This document shows positions 9,569 through 18,601 of a stretch of 64,000 nt of DNA, piece after piece. How positions within the stretch are numbered: the first letter of the stretch is position 1; every line of letters starts with the position of its first letter. The DNA lies in NCBI GenBank assembly GCA_016715645.1, contig JADJZR010000010.1, forward strand, positions 62,001-126,000. The letters are read 5' to 3'. This stretch comes from Elusimicrobiota bacterium (GTDB lineage: Bacteria; Elusimicrobiota; Elusimicrobia; FEN-1173). The notes under the pieces are model-generated. The model worked only from the letters and a program-made list of their open reading frames with translations, searched no databases and was not told the DNA's origin. Both the position numbers and the translations under genes were made by a program.

Positions 9569-9642
9569 TCACCAGAGTGGTGGAACGTGTTCCGTCGCGC
9601 TCGGGACATTATCGGAGCTTTTGGGAAACTAAGGAGGATTAG

Positions 9643-9888
9643 ATGAACGATTCGATTCATGGTCACGACGTCATGCGGATGATGGTGGAGGCGGGGCGGT
9701 CTTTTACAGAGTCGGAGTTGGAGGAGGCTATTGTTCGCAAGTTTGGGGGGCAGGCGCGGTTTCACACTTGTTCGGCGTCCGAGATGACACCCAAACAGCT
9801 GATCGGGTTTTTGAAAATGCGTAACAAGTTTATTATCTCTGATAACGCCATGGGGATGAACCCTGACAATATATGCGATCATGAGTGA
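9643..9888 (+). CDS. yecH: YecH-family metal-binding protein (DUF2492)
   Basis: 81 residues. Begins MNDSIHGHDVMRMM and contains RFHTCSASEMTPKQLI and NICDHE at the end, the typical YecH pattern with His and Cys spread as metal ligands. A strong Shine-Dalgarno (AAGGAGG) precedes the ATG. Function in the family is not established; metal binding is inferred from the conserved His/Cys. It opens a run of redox and stress genes. Confidence 0.85.
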   Translation: MNDSIHGHDVMRMMVEAGRSFTESELEEAIVRKFGGQARFHTCSASEMTPKQLIGFLKMRNKFIISDNAMGMNPDNICDHE

Positions 9889-9956
9889 TGGCCCTGGATT
9901 TTGGATACGATCAGTCCATCACGATAGGACGTGAGCGGGTTATTCATGGTGTCTCA

Positions 9957-10004
9957 GGTCCCTCACCTGTCCCTTCGGGACATCCTCTCCCAAGAGGAGA
10001 GGAA
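9957..10004 (+). repeat. Short variant of the palindromic repeat
   Basis: Within the 213-bp gap between yecH and the DsbD gene. It holds TCCCTCACCTGTCCC, a TCCCTTCGGGA hairpin and CTCTCCCAAGAGGAGAGG, the last identical to the copy at 9478. A GGGGTGAGG at 10088-10096 may be its other inverted end. I see nothing else in this gap. Confidence 0.55.
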
Positions 10005-10101
10005 TGGGCTATTATCGTATGTTCGTTCACTGAAATCAGTTGGGATAAGATATGACTGTTTTTCAAAGACTAATTGAGTTGGCGGAAGGGGTGAGGCAAC
10101 C

Positions 10102-11661
10102 TTGAATAGACGAGATTTTGGAGGCTTGGCCCTCGCGTTTGCGGCGGCGGTGACCCTTCTTTCGGCGGCGGATTCAAAAAATGTCACCGCGCAACTTGTT
10201 GTAGAACCCTCCTCCATCGCCGCGGGCGTGCCCGTTACGGTGGCGCTGAAACTGGTTCATGCGCCTGGCTGGCACACCTACTACAAAGAGCCGGGGGATT
10301 CCGGCTTGCCTACAAAAATTGATTGGGTTTTACCGGAAGGGTTCTCGGCGGGGGAAATCCTTTGGCCGGTTCCCAATCGCATTGAATTGCCTCCGCTCGT
10401 CAACTTTGGCTATGAGGGAGAAGCGGCGTTGTTGGTGGTTCTCACACCACCGTCGGATTTGTCGGGGGCCACGGTGACCCTTCGCGCTAAGGTGTCGTGG
10501 TTGGAATGCAAAGAAGAGTGTGTTCCAGGCAAAGCAGAGTTGTCCGTGGTTGTCCCGGTGGCGACGAGTGCTGGTGCGCCCACCGCTGACATGGCTGAAT
10601 TTTTTGGTCGCGCGAGAGAAAAACTGGTGCAGGTGGGGAAAACCGAAACCGCCGAAGTGAGCGGTTTACTCGCTGTGGCGTTGGCGTTTCTCGGCGGGAT
10701 TCTCCTTAACGTGATGCCTTGCGTTTTGCCTGTGCTTTCCATTAAAGTTCTTGGGTTTGTTCAGGCTCCTCGGGAGGTGATTCGCCGGCACGGGCTTCTT
10801 TATGGAGCGGGGGTTGTTTTGTCCTTCTTGGCGTTGGCAGGGTTATTAATGTCCCTTCGCGCGGGAGGAGAAAAACTGGGGTGGGGGTTTCAGCTTCAGT
10901 CCCCGGTCTTCGTCGGGTTTTTGGCCCTTTTGTTCCTCTTTTTGGCGTTGAACCTGTGGGGTGTCTTTGAAGTGGGGACCTCTTTTATTCGGTTAGGAGG
11001 GTTGTTAAAAGAGACCTCCGACTGGAACGCTTTTTTGAGCGGTGTGTTGGCCGTCTTTGTCGCCACCCCCTGCACGGCCCCGTTCATGGGATCCGCGCTC
11101 GGGGTGGCACTCACCCAGCCGGTTCCCGTCGCGTTGGCTATTTTCGCTTCATTGGGTGGGGGGATGGCTGTTCCCTATGTCCTTTTATCCTTCTTCCCGG
11201 GCGCCGTGCGCTGGTTGCCGAAACCTGGCCCGTGGATGGTGCGGCTTAAAAAAATTCTTTCCCTTCTTTTGTTCGGCACCTTTATCTGGTTGGCTTGGGT
11301 GTTGGCCCTTCAACTGAAAGGAGAAAAAACTACCACCTTCTCCCAGGCCAACGTCAATGCCCTGTTGGCCGAGGGCCGGCCCGTGTTTGTCGACTTTACC
11401 GCCGCGTGGTGCATCACCTGTCAGGTCAACGAGCGGACTACCCTGTCCACCGATAAAGTTAAGGCCGCCTTTCGTGCCCACAACGTCGAAGTGTTGGTGG
11501 CCGACTGGACCAACCGCGATCCGCACATCACCACCGCCTTAGAACAGTTTGGACGTAATGGCGTCCCTTTATATATACTCTACTGGCCTGGCCGGCGTCC
11601 GGTGATTCTGCCCACTGTGTTGACGCCGGACATCGTTGTGAATGAGTTGAATAAACGTTAA
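10102..11661 (+). CDS. Thiol:disulfide interchange protein, DsbD/ScsB type
   Basis: 519 residues with a TTG start; no in-frame ATG or GTG lies upstream before the repeat. A signal-like N-terminus (NRRDFGGLALAF) precedes a ~170-residue periplasmic domain of the DsbD/ScsB alpha type with a Cys pair (ECKEEC). The membrane core follows with its two redox cysteines in NVMPCVLPV (~206) and ATPCTAPF (~323). The C-terminal thioredoxin domain has WCITC (~437). Family members carry electrons from cytoplasmic thioredoxin to periplasmic thiol proteins. It is shorter than most fused DsbD/ScsB proteins, mainly in the membrane part. The next gene, 13 bp on, is a secreted redoxin and is its likely electron acceptor. 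Confidence 0.85.
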   Translation: MNRRDFGGLALAFAAAVTLLSAADSKNVTAQLVVEPSSIAAGVPVTVALKLVHAPGWHTYYKEPGDSGLPTKIDWVLPEGFSAGEILWPVPNRIELPPLVNFGYEGEAALLVVLTPPSDLSGATVTLRAKVSWLECKEECVPGKAELSVVVPVATSAGAPTADMAEFFGRAREKLVQVGKTETAEVSGLLAVALAFLGGILLNVMPCVLPVLSIKVLGFVQAPREVIRRHGLLYGAGVVLSFLALAGLLMSLRAGGEKLGWGFQLQSPVFVGFLALLFLFLALNLWGVFEVGTSFIRLGGLLKETSDWNAFLSGVLAVFVATPCTAPFMGSALGVALTQPVPVALAIFASLGGGMAVPYVLLSFFPGAVRWLPKPGPWMVRLKKILSLLLFGTFIWLAWVLALQLKGEKTTTFSQANVNALLAEGRPVFVDFTAAWCITCQVNERTTLSTDKVKAAFRAHNVEVLVADWTNRDPHITTALEQFGRNGVPLYILYWPGRRPVILPTVLTPDIVVNELNKR

Positions 11662-11674
11662 AAAGGAGATCCGC

Positions 11675-12280
11675 ATGAATCGATGGGTTATCTCTTTAGG
11701 CTCTTTGCTCGTTGCTGTGTTTGCGTTGTCCACACAGGCGGTTGAATCGGGGAAACCTGCACCGAATTTTTCGTTGCCCGATATTCAAGGATCCTCCGTT
11801 TCATTGGAAAAACTGCGCGGCAAAACTGTCGTCTTGGAATGGATCAATCACGGGTGCCCGTTCGTCAAAAAACACTATGAGTCCGGAAACATGCAGGCCC
11901 TCCAAAAAGAATTTACCGCCAAGGGCGTCGTTTGGTTGTCCATTTGTTCGTCCGCTATGGGAAAACAAGGGCACTTGAGCCCCGAGGATTGGCGCATCGT
12001 TGAAAAAGAAAAGGGCGGAGCCGCTTCCGCCATCCTTTTGGATGAGGCCGGCAAGGTCGGCGCCCTTTACGGCGCGAAAACAACGCCCCACCTGTTCATC
12101 ATCGACCCCGCAGGCCGTTTGATTTACCAGGGCGCCATTGACGACACGCCTTCCACTGATCCGGCCGATGTCAAAGGAGCCGTCAATTTTGTGCGGGCCG
12201 CACTCAACGAGTCTTTGGCCGGAAAAACCGTTTCAACGCCCGAATCGAAACCTTATGGGTGTAGCGTAAAATACAAGTAG
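11675..12280 (+). CDS. Secreted redoxin (AhpC/TSA thioredoxin-fold protein)
   Basis: 201 residues with a signal peptide (MNRWVISLGSLLVAVFAL..). FSLPDIQG starts the redoxin fold, and the active-site region reads NHGCPFVKKHY with a single Cys near residue 60. The cis-Pro region is KTTPHLFIIDPAG. A further Cys lies near the C-terminus (YGCSVKYK). The lone Cys suggests a peroxiredoxin- or thiol-reductase-like role rather than a CxxC oxidase. A good Shine-Dalgarno (AAAGGAG) precedes the ATG. Coupling to the adjacent DsbD/ScsB protein is inferred from gene order. Confidence 0.8.
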   Translation: MNRWVISLGSLLVAVFALSTQAVESGKPAPNFSLPDIQGSSVSLEKLRGKTVVLEWINHGCPFVKKHYESGNMQALQKEFTAKGVVWLSICSSAMGKQGHLSPEDWRIVEKEKGGAASAILLDEAGKVGALYGAKTTPHLFIIDPAGRLIYQGAIDDTPSTDPADVKGAVNFVRAALNESLAGKTVSTPESKPYGCSVKYK

Positions 12281-12286
12281 TGTCCT

Positions 12287-12631
12287 GTGTCGGCGCGTCC
12301 GTTCAATATCCGGATGGACCGCAAAACTGTTTCCGCCATGGTGCGCCTGTTTTGCCGTAACCAGCACCTTGTCACGAACCTGTGCCCAGGTTGCGATCGG
12401 TTGTTGGATTATGCTTTGATTCGACTGGACCACTGCCCGTTTGGCCCAGGCAAAACAACGTGCGCGAAATGTCCAGTTCATTGTTACAGGCCCGCTGAAC
12501 GCGACGCCATGCGGCTCGTCATGCGCACCGCCGGGCCTTTAATGTTTCCTAAGCACCCGTGGTTGTCCTTATGGCATCTGTGGCAGGGCTCTAAAGGACC
12601 ACCCAAAAAATCGGCCTTCGGCCGCCCGTAG
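12287..12631 (+). CDS. Nitrous-oxide-stimulated promoter family protein (YgbA-like)
   Basis: 114 residues from a GTG; an in-frame ATG at 12314 (MDRKTVSAMVRLFC) is an equally good start. The conserved cysteine pattern of the YgbA family is clear: LFCRNQH, LCPGCDRLLDYALIRLDHCPFG, CAKCPVHCY, then R..IR-type VMRTAGP. Several Cys clusters suggest a bound metal or Fe-S centre. YgbA homologues are tied to the nitric oxide response in enterobacteria. It stands between the redoxin and hemerythrin genes, which fits a nitrosative-stress role. Confidence 0.85.
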   Translation: MSARPFNIRMDRKTVSAMVRLFCRNQHLVTNLCPGCDRLLDYALIRLDHCPFGPGKTTCAKCPVHCYRPAERDAMRLVMRTAGPLMFPKHPWLSLWHLWQGSKGPPKKSAFGRP

Positions 12632-12643
12632 GGGGATTCGTTT

Positions 12644-13117
12644 GTGGATATTTTGGAATTCTTAATTGAAGATCATGTTTTTTTTAAAGATCGTTTGAAT
12701 CAACTGCATGTGTTGGCCTTTACTCAAGACTTTGCGCCCAACCGCGCCGTCGCTTTGGATTTGGTCAAAGACATCCGCAAACGCCAAAAAGACCATCTTC
12801 GCCGTGAAGTGGAACTGCTGTTCCCCGCTATGAAAGAAGCTTTGGCCAGTTTGAAAATTTCCCCCATTGATCCGTCAGTTATTCACCACCTTCAAGAAGA
12901 ACATACCGGGATCGGCCGGAACCTTTATTTGCTTCAACAAGAGTTGGAAACTCTTCCTATCGGCCAGTCGTGGCTGAAATCCTTGCAGAGGGTCGAAGAA
13001 CCGTTGTTGGCCCATATCGATATGGAAGATAATCGCATCTTTCCCCAGGCGGTCAAGGTGATCTCTAAAGATATTTTAGAACGATTGTCTCGCTCAATAG
13101 ATATTTTCACCAATTAA
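12644..13117 (+). CDS. Hemerythrin HHE domain protein
   Basis: 157 residues from a GTG behind a GGGGGAT ribosome site. The four-helix pattern of HHE proteins is present, with His/Glu ligands in IEDHVFF, DHLRREVELLFP, QEEHTGIG and HIDMEDNRIFP. Such proteins bind a di-iron centre and act in oxygen or NO sensing, or in Fe-S repair. Following the YgbA-like gene in the same direction, it supports a stress island. Confidence 0.8.
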   Translation: MDILEFLIEDHVFFKDRLNQLHVLAFTQDFAPNRAVALDLVKDIRKRQKDHLRREVELLFPAMKEALASLKISPIDPSVIHHLQEEHTGIGRNLYLLQQELETLPIGQSWLKSLQRVEEPLLAHIDMEDNRIFPQAVKVISKDILERLSRSIDIFTN

Positions 13118-13131
13118 GGGAGGAACTTACG

Positions 13132-13455
13132 ATGGGAAAATTGTCAAAAGCATTGGGCACAGGGCTGGGTTTGGCTTTGGCCGCTACGGCCGGGGCGTAC
13201 CTTCTTTACAAAAAAAATCCTCGGTTTCGTCGCCAAACCAATCAATGGGCCGAAAAAATGAAACGCGAAATAAAAGACACACTCTCCGGCCTCAACGAGA
13301 TCAACCAGACCACATTCAAACAGACCATCGATCAGGTCAGTCAACGATACGCCCGAATGAAAGATGTCAATAAATCCGAGTTGGCCGGACTGGTCGCCGA
13401 TCTCAAAGACGCGTGGGCCCATTTCAACAAGGATTTGGCCTCCTTAAAAAAATAA
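13132..13455 (+). CDS. Small membrane-anchored protein, YtxH-like
   Basis: 107 residues with one N-terminal membrane helix (GTGLGLALAATAGAYLLY) followed by KKNPRFRRQ and a long charged helical tail. This is the layout of YtxH-type general stress proteins, though the sequence match is weak. A good Shine-Dalgarno (GGGAGG) lies before the ATG. It follows the hemerythrin gene by 14 bp. Confidence 0.6.
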   Translation: MGKLSKALGTGLGLALAATAGAYLLYKKNPRFRRQTNQWAEKMKREIKDTLSGLNEINQTTFKQTIDQVSQRYARMKDVNKSELAGLVADLKDAWAHFNKDLASLKK

Positions 13456-13499
13456 GGTCGAACTTTTTCCGGGAATCATTTTCTTGAGCTGAGTTTCCA

Positions 13500-13527
13500 T
13501 TAGCAATCTTTCCCGGAAAGTTATAGT
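13500..13527 (+). promoter_or_regulatory. Possible promoter upstream of tRNA-Thr
   Basis: TTAGCA, a 16-bp gap, then TATAGT at 13522-13527. It overlaps a dyad (CTTTTTCCGGGAA with TTTCCCGGAAAG, 13472-13520). The tRNA is ~180 bp further on, so a longer precursor would be made. Confidence 0.3.
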
Positions 13528-13550
13528 ATATCGACGATACGAGAGACGTT

Positions 13551-13701
13551 CCTCGCCCACAGCGCAAGGACCATGCCGCTAGGAATGGTGCGTGATTATA
13601 GGATGGCGCAGGCAGGCGGCCTCAGTGTTGCAGAAATATTAAGGTTGCCGTCCTCGCTCAGAGCGCAAGGACAGGCAGGTAGCCGCAGTGCGGCCGAAAC
13701 C
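13551..13701 (+). repeat. Diverged direct duplication before tRNA-Thr
   Basis: The words CCTCGCCCACAGCGCAAGGAC (from 13552) and AGGCAGGCGGCCTCAGTG (from ~13610) recur next to each other as CCTCGCTCAGAGCGCAAGG (from ~13652) and AGGCAGGTAGCCGCAGTG. The second unit is the first without its middle. Small GTCC..GGAC hairpins can form. No coding frame is convincing here; it may be an untranslated RNA or decayed DNA. Confidence 0.4.
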
Positions 13702-13704
13702 CCT

Positions 13705-13778
13705 GCCGAGGTAGCTCAATTGGTAGAGCAATCGCTTCGTAAGCGATAGGTTTGTCGGTTCGACCCCGATCCTCGGCT
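13705..13778 (+). tRNA. tRNA-Thr (anticodon CGT)
   Basis: Acceptor arms GCCGAGG and CCTCGGC pair fully. D-arm GCTC/GAGC, anticodon stem ATCGC/GCGAT with loop TTCGTAA giving CGT, T-loop TTCGACC. The CCA end is not encoded. It reads ACG codons. Confidence 0.92.
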
Positions 13779-13802
13779 GATTTTATATCGTTTAGTCGCA
13801 TC

Positions 13803-16800
13803 ATGAGGAATTTATTGTCCGAGCCCTGTTCCGCTGAAAAAAATTTCACCTCTTCCGTTGGGACTTTATTGTCCGGTGCCGGAATGGGGGGTTTTTTTTC
13901 GCGTCTGGTGGCATTTTCTTTACCCCTCACCTATTTTCTTGTCTCTGTTTCGTTCTACCTTCGCACCTACGACTCCGCACAAATTAAAATTACTCTCACC
14001 CAGGCGGGATGCGGGATGGTTATTTTGTTTTGGTTCTTGCAATTGATCTTTCAGAAACGATGGCCTTTTACAAAAAAAGATTTGCCGTTGGTCGCGCCGT
14101 TCTTGGCCGTGTTGGTCAGCGGAATTGTCTCTTATCTCCAATCATCCTTTCAAGCCGGCAGTTTGGAAGAGTTTTCTAGACGAGTCTTTTATTCTTTCAT
14201 GGCCCTCATCGTTATTGCTGAATTTCGTGGCATCGACCGTCAACGACGGCTTCTTCGTTGGCTCATTGCCGGATTCGCTGTGACCGTCTTTTATGGTTTC
14301 GTGCAATATTTCGATAGCCGTCTGTTTCCTCCAACCCTCACCAAGGTCGGACTCGACCCGTTCATTTGGCGACAAGCGTTTGGATACCGCGTTTTTTCGA
14401 CGTTCGGTAACCCCAATTTTTATGGAAATTTTTTAGTCATTATCACCCCCATTCTCATCGCGCTTTATTACAGAAATCGAGGCCCCTTGTTCCGCCCGTT
14501 CCTTTTGGTGGGACTCCTCGTTCCCGTGGTCATTTTGACCGACAAACTTTTTGCCAACCATTTCGGCGGAATCACCGCCCTCAATGAACTGTGGGTTACA
14601 ATCGGACTTATCGCTTCACTGGCGACCGCTCTCGTCGCCGTGTGGTGGAAAAGCCCCTCAGCGGCCGCCAGCGGCATGATGATCTTTTTTGGCGCCACAT
14701 TCATCAACCTTTTCGCTTCTGAAACCAAAGGGGCCTGGGTGGGCTTTGTGGGAGCCATTATCGCCATGGCCCTCTTGGCAGGTCTTTTCTTGGTCGGAAA
14801 AAAGGCCCGCAAGGTCACAATCGGTCTTATGGCCATGTCCTTAGTCGTCGGTATCCTGGGGTTCGCGGTCGTACGACGGTATGCGATCCAACGCAAGCAG
14901 TCGGTGGATTTTCGAGTGTTTACCTGGATCGCGACATGGGACATGATCCGAACCCAACCCTGGTTGGGGACTGGAATTGGAAGTTTTAAATGGGCTTACC
15001 CAGCGTTCCGACGGCCGGAAATCATTTTGCTGGAAGGACGGTCGAACACCGAAACCGACCACGCCGAAGACGAATATTTGGAAGTTATGTATGACGAAGG
15101 GATGGTCGGGTTTGGGATTTTCTTATGGCTGATCATCACCGTGAGCGTTTTGGGATTTCGGTTTTTGAACCGTCTCACAACAGAAGGGGCTCGGCCTCCT
15201 CCAGGGCAAGCGTTTGATGATCGAGTCTATAAAGTGATCGCCTACATGGGTGCCTGGTGGGCGGCTTTGCTTCACTGGACCATGGACGTGTCCATTCGGT
15301 TCGTATCGTCGGGTATTTTTTCATTTTTCTTGCCGGCTCTGGTGGTCGGGTTTGTGCGCAATGACCCTATGCCCGCGCAACAGGACCCGCCCCGTTCCTC
15401 CGATTTTTGGGTGAGAGTGGCGGTTTTAGGCGTGTGGGCGGGGTTCTTTCTTTTCCCCGATGAACATTTGCGCCCCCTTATCGGCTATTCGGGCATTTTC
15501 TACGCGATCGGTTGCTTGCTTGTATTGGCTGAACTTCTTGAGGTTCGGCTCAGACCAGGACTATCTTCGTTTAATCCCACCGCCCTCTTGTGGGGAGCAG
15601 GACTCTGCGCGTCGGCAGAATTAATGGCGATCCCCGCCTTGAAGGTGGAGGGGGGGACTCCCATGCATGTTGTCCGGATTTTAACCGCACTCATTTTCAT
15701 TAGCGTGTGGGCGCTTCTGCGTCGACAAAAAACCCTCCCGGATGTAAACCGGGCCGAGGCGGCCTCGCCCCCATCGGCCGTCCAATGGGTTTTGGCGGGT
15801 ATTGCCGTGGGGGTTTGGATGGCCGGGGCTCACGTTTGGAGAGGATACTTTTTGGCGGATGTGAGTCACAACGTCGCGATTTTTTTCTCCAAACAGATGG
15901 TTTGGATCAAGTCACCCGATTTCGACAACAAAGTCAACAGCCCGGAATTTCCACCCGATATGAAGGGGGAATACCTTCGGGTCGGCGGGGCATTGGAACA
16001 TTACGAAAAAACATCCCGCCTGAACCCAGGGTTTCCCATGGCCCGCTATTTTGTGGGCAACGTTTACAACGATTGGGGATCCACTCTCGCTGACCAGGCC
16101 CGGCAAGCCCACCAAAAAGGAGACTCCGCTGAAGCCGCCAAATTGCGCAAACTGGCCATCGAAAAATGGGATCAGTCTTTGGACGCCTACGACAGAACCA
16201 AAAAATTTGCCCCCAACTATGTCCAGACCCACCACCAGGTGGGTTTGCTTTATTTGAAACGAGGCGAGTTGGAAACCGCTTTGGGTGATAAGGAAAAAGC
16301 TTCGGAAAACTGGGCGTTGGCGTTAAAACACTTCGATCTTTATAACAAACTCGACCCTGTTTTTCCGCCCAATTATTACCGGCAGTCCTACGTCTATTTT
16401 AACCAGGGAGACTTGGAGCGGGCCGAAAAAGCCTATTTAGGTGCCCTGGTGTATAACTCCAGCAACGTGGTCAACCGAGTTTATTACGACCGCAACGTGG
16501 AATCTTACAGCAATTTGGGGCGTCTCTTCTATGTTCAATTGATAAACCAATATCCTAATGCGCCCCTCTTGCCTATTGACTCAACCCTATTCCAAAAGGC
16601 GGAAATGTACTATTTGAAAGCCATTGAAGAGGGTCGCAACTCCGGACGGGAATCGGAAGTCTCCGTTGAGCCCGCAAAATCTTTGGCCGTATTGTACTCC
16701 CGTGTTGGCCAAAATGATAAGGCCTCGGCCCTCTGGTTAAAACTGCGCCAGTGGGCCCCTCAAGATTCGGACGTCCAACGGGTCTTTTCAGCGACTCCGA

Positions 16801-16811
16801 CCGCCCGCTGA
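13803..16811 (+). CDS. O-antigen ligase/polymerase-like membrane protein with TPR tail
   Basis: About 1,002 residues. I place the start at ATG 13803, because the longer frame from 13752 would begin inside tRNA-Thr. Around a dozen membrane helices fill the first ~650 residues. They include the O-antigen-ligase-type segments NFYGNFLVIITP, SETKGAWVGFVGAI and GTGIGSFKWAYP, the last with the Gly/Pro pattern of the periplasmic loop. A second helical bundle follows, then TPR-like repeats (~720-1000). Members of this family polymerise or transfer lipid-linked glycans in the periplasm. The stop overlaps the start of a second such gene (TGATG), so the two are likely partners. Confidence 0.8.
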   Translation: MRNLLSEPCSAEKNFTSSVGTLLSGAGMGGFFSRLVAFSLPLTYFLVSVSFYLRTYDSAQIKITLTQAGCGMVILFWFLQLIFQKRWPFTKKDLPLVAPFLAVLVSGIVSYLQSSFQAGSLEEFSRRVFYSFMALIVIAEFRGIDRQRRLLRWLIAGFAVTVFYGFVQYFDSRLFPPTLTKVGLDPFIWRQAFGYRVFSTFGNPNFYGNFLVIITPILIALYYRNRGPLFRPFLLVGLLVPVVILTDKLFANHFGGITALNELWVTIGLIASLATALVAVWWKSPSAAASGMMIFFGATFINLFASETKGAWVGFVGAIIAMALLAGLFLVGKKARKVTIGLMAMSLVVGILGFAVVRRYAIQRKQSVDFRVFTWIATWDMIRTQPWLGTGIGSFKWAYPAFRRPEIILLEGRSNTETDHAEDEYLEVMYDEGMVGFGIFLWLIITVSVLGFRFLNRLTTEGARPPPGQAFDDRVYKVIAYMGAWWAALLHWTMDVSIRFVSSGIFSFFLPALVVGFVRNDPMPAQQDPPRSSDFWVRVAVLGVWAGFFLFPDEHLRPLIGYSGIFYAIGCLLVLAELLEVRLRPGLSSFNPTALLWGAGLCASAELMAIPALKVEGGTPMHVVRILTALIFISVWALLRRQKTLPDVNRAEAASPPSAVQWVLAGIAVGVWMAGAHVWRGYFLADVSHNVAIFFSKQMVWIKSPDFDNKVNSPEFPPDMKGEYLRVGGALEHYEKTSRLNPGFPMARYFVGNVYNDWGSTLADQARQAHQKGDSAEAAKLRKLAIEKWDQSLDAYDRTKKFAPNYVQTHHQVGLLYLKRGELETALGDKEKASENWALALKHFDLYNKLDPVFPPNYYRQSYVYFNQGDLERAEKAYLGALVYNSSNVVNRVYYDRNVESYSNLGRLFYVQLINQYPNAPLLPIDSTLFQKAEMYYLKAIEEGRNSGRESEVSVEPAKSLAVLYSRVGQNDKASALWLKLRQWAPQDSDVQRVFSATPTAR

Positions 16812-18601
16812 TGCTCGGGCAACACCGAGCCCTTGTGGGATGGGCTTCGATTATTCACGTGGTTGCTCCGCTGTTTTTTTTCACCCAGCTGACCCAAAAC
16901 CCCTACAGCATTCAGATTTTGATTTTACATGTGGGCCTTTGGGCGGCGTGGTGTTGGATTTTGTTGACCCACTGGAACTGTGCGTTTTCTTGGCCGGCCC
17001 GCACGTGGATCGACAAACCTCTCTTGGCTTTGGGAGGATGGGCCACGCTGACCTGGTTGTTGTCGATGGGCCGCCACGGGGATTTTTTTCGTCCGGGATT
17101 GTGGCATGAAGGATTAAGGGGACAACTGTTCGTTTGGGTTAACGCCATCGGGGCCTTTTTTTTGTCCGCGCTCGTGGCGACCGGCGACCGTGCGTTTTTT
17201 TTTCGTCGACTCCTTTTGGCCGTGGCCGGGGTGTCTGCGGTGTATGGGATAGCTCAGTTCCTCGGCGTGGACCCGATTTGGGGGTCCCAATTAAACCCGT
17301 TTGCGGGCCGCCCTATTTCCACTTACGGCAATCCTAATTTTTTGTCGTCGGCCTTGGTTCTGTTTATTCCCTTGGCCCTCCATGAATGGCTAAAAAGCCG
17401 GTCCATCGGCGCCTCGGTGGGGTGGGGAACCTTGGTCTTGGTTTACGTAGCGGCGTTGGTGGCAACGATGACACGGTCCTCATGGATTGGCCTCGCGGGC
17501 GGGCTGGCGGTTTTCGTCGTTTTGGACCGGGCCCAATTTCGCCGGAAGCTCCCATGGGTGACATTGATGGCGGGAATCCTGGCGGCGCTCGTCTTGTTTT
17601 GGCCGACCTCCGAATTGGGCGCGGCCCGGCCGATCCATCGAATGGTCGAACTTTGGAACGGCGTCACCGGACAATCTGTATACGCGTCCTGGCATCAACG
17701 TCTCATGATTTGGCGATGCGCCTGGGATATGTGGGCCGAAAACCCTTTGACCGGAAAAGGCTGGGGTTCCTTTGAACTTTTTTTCCCTTACTACCAGGGC
17801 CGATGGCTTTTGCTGGACCTGTTCCAAACATTTAAAACCCACTCCAACAACGCCCACAATCTCATCCTTGAAATCGGCTCACAAACGGGCTTGGTCGGTT
17901 TGGGCCTTGGGGTTCTGTTGGCGCTTATAACGGTGCGGGGACAAATTCAACACACCCGTTCGACGTCAGCGGAAAAATCCCTAACGTCTGCGCTGTTCGC
18001 AGGGATGGTCGGCATGGTGATTGACAACCTTTTCGGCAACGTCTCTCTCTTTTTCGCCATTCCTGGTTTTCTATTTTTCTGGGTGTGGGGACAATGGGCC
18101 GTTCTGGCCCTTAGCCGGCCCGCCCAGACACCATGGTCCCGGTGGGCCTTAAGAGGCCTGACCCTCTTGGTCGTGTTGGCGGCCGTTTGGATCATGCCGA
18201 TTTTGGTGCGAGCCTTTATGGGAGAAGCCGGATACCTTCGGGCCACCCAACCGGCTCGGCTTAACAGCGGACGAGGGGGGGAAGAACAGTTGTTAAGGGC
18301 CCAACGGTTGAAACCACACGACGTTCACATCAATTTTGAATTGGGAAACTTGTATTCCCGCCGCATGATCGATGCTCAATCCCGCGGATACGAAATAGAA
18401 ACCGCGACCAACGCTGAAAAAGCCTGGGCCGCCTACACCCAAGCTCTCCGATCGAACCCCAGTTACGATGAAATATTTTCTGCCCGTGCCCGAACCGCGG
18501 AGGCGCTGAGACGAATTCCACAAGCACGTCAAGATGCCCGCCTGGCGCGTTTGTTGGATCCTCGACAGGCGCCGGCCGTTTCAATCCCTTTGGACCCATG
18601 A
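16811..18601 (+). CDS. Second O-antigen ligase/polymerase-like protein with TPR-like tail
   Basis: 596 residues from ATG 16811, overlapping the previous stop by one base; a longer frame from 16751 lies inside the previous gene. Family hallmarks are STYGNPNFLSSALVLFIP, TMTRSSWIGLAGGL and NPLTGKGWGSFELFFPYYQG, the last being the expected loop. The C-terminal ~130 residues look like TPRs (LKPHDVHINFELGNLY). It is shorter than its neighbour but has the same plan, pointing to a tandem duplication with divergence. It ends with an ATGA overlap into the sensor kinase. Confidence 0.8.
   Translation: MLGQHRALVGWASIIHVVAPLFFFTQLTQNPYSIQILILHVGLWAAWCWILLTHWNCAFSWPARTWIDKPLLALGGWATLTWLLSMGRHGDFFRPGLWHEGLRGQLFVWVNAIGAFFLSALVATGDRAFFFRRLLLAVAGVSAVYGIAQFLGVDPIWGSQLNPFAGRPISTYGNPNFLSSALVLFIPLALHEWLKSRSIGASVGWGTLVLVYVAALVATMTRSSWIGLAGGLAVFVVLDRAQFRRKLPWVTLMAGILAALVLFWPTSELGAARPIHRMVELWNGVTGQSVYASWHQRLMIWRCAWDMWAENPLTGKGWGSFELFFPYYQGRWLLLDLFQTFKTHSNNAHNLILEIGSQTGLVGLGLGVLLALITVRGQIQHTRSTSAEKSLTSALFAGMVGMVIDNLFGNVSLFFAIPGFLFFWVWGQWAVLALSRPAQTPWSRWALRGLTLLVVLAAVWIMPILVRAFMGEAGYLRATQPARLNSGRGGEEQLLRAQRLKPHDVHINFELGNLYSRRMIDAQSRGYEIETATNAEKAWAAYTQALRSNPSYDEIFSARARTAEALRRIPQARQDARLARLLDPRQAPAVSIPLDP

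Noticed and set aside
13752..13802. Upstream extension of the polysaccharide polymerase gene
   Set aside because: It would start inside tRNA-Thr; ATG 13803 gives a normal start.
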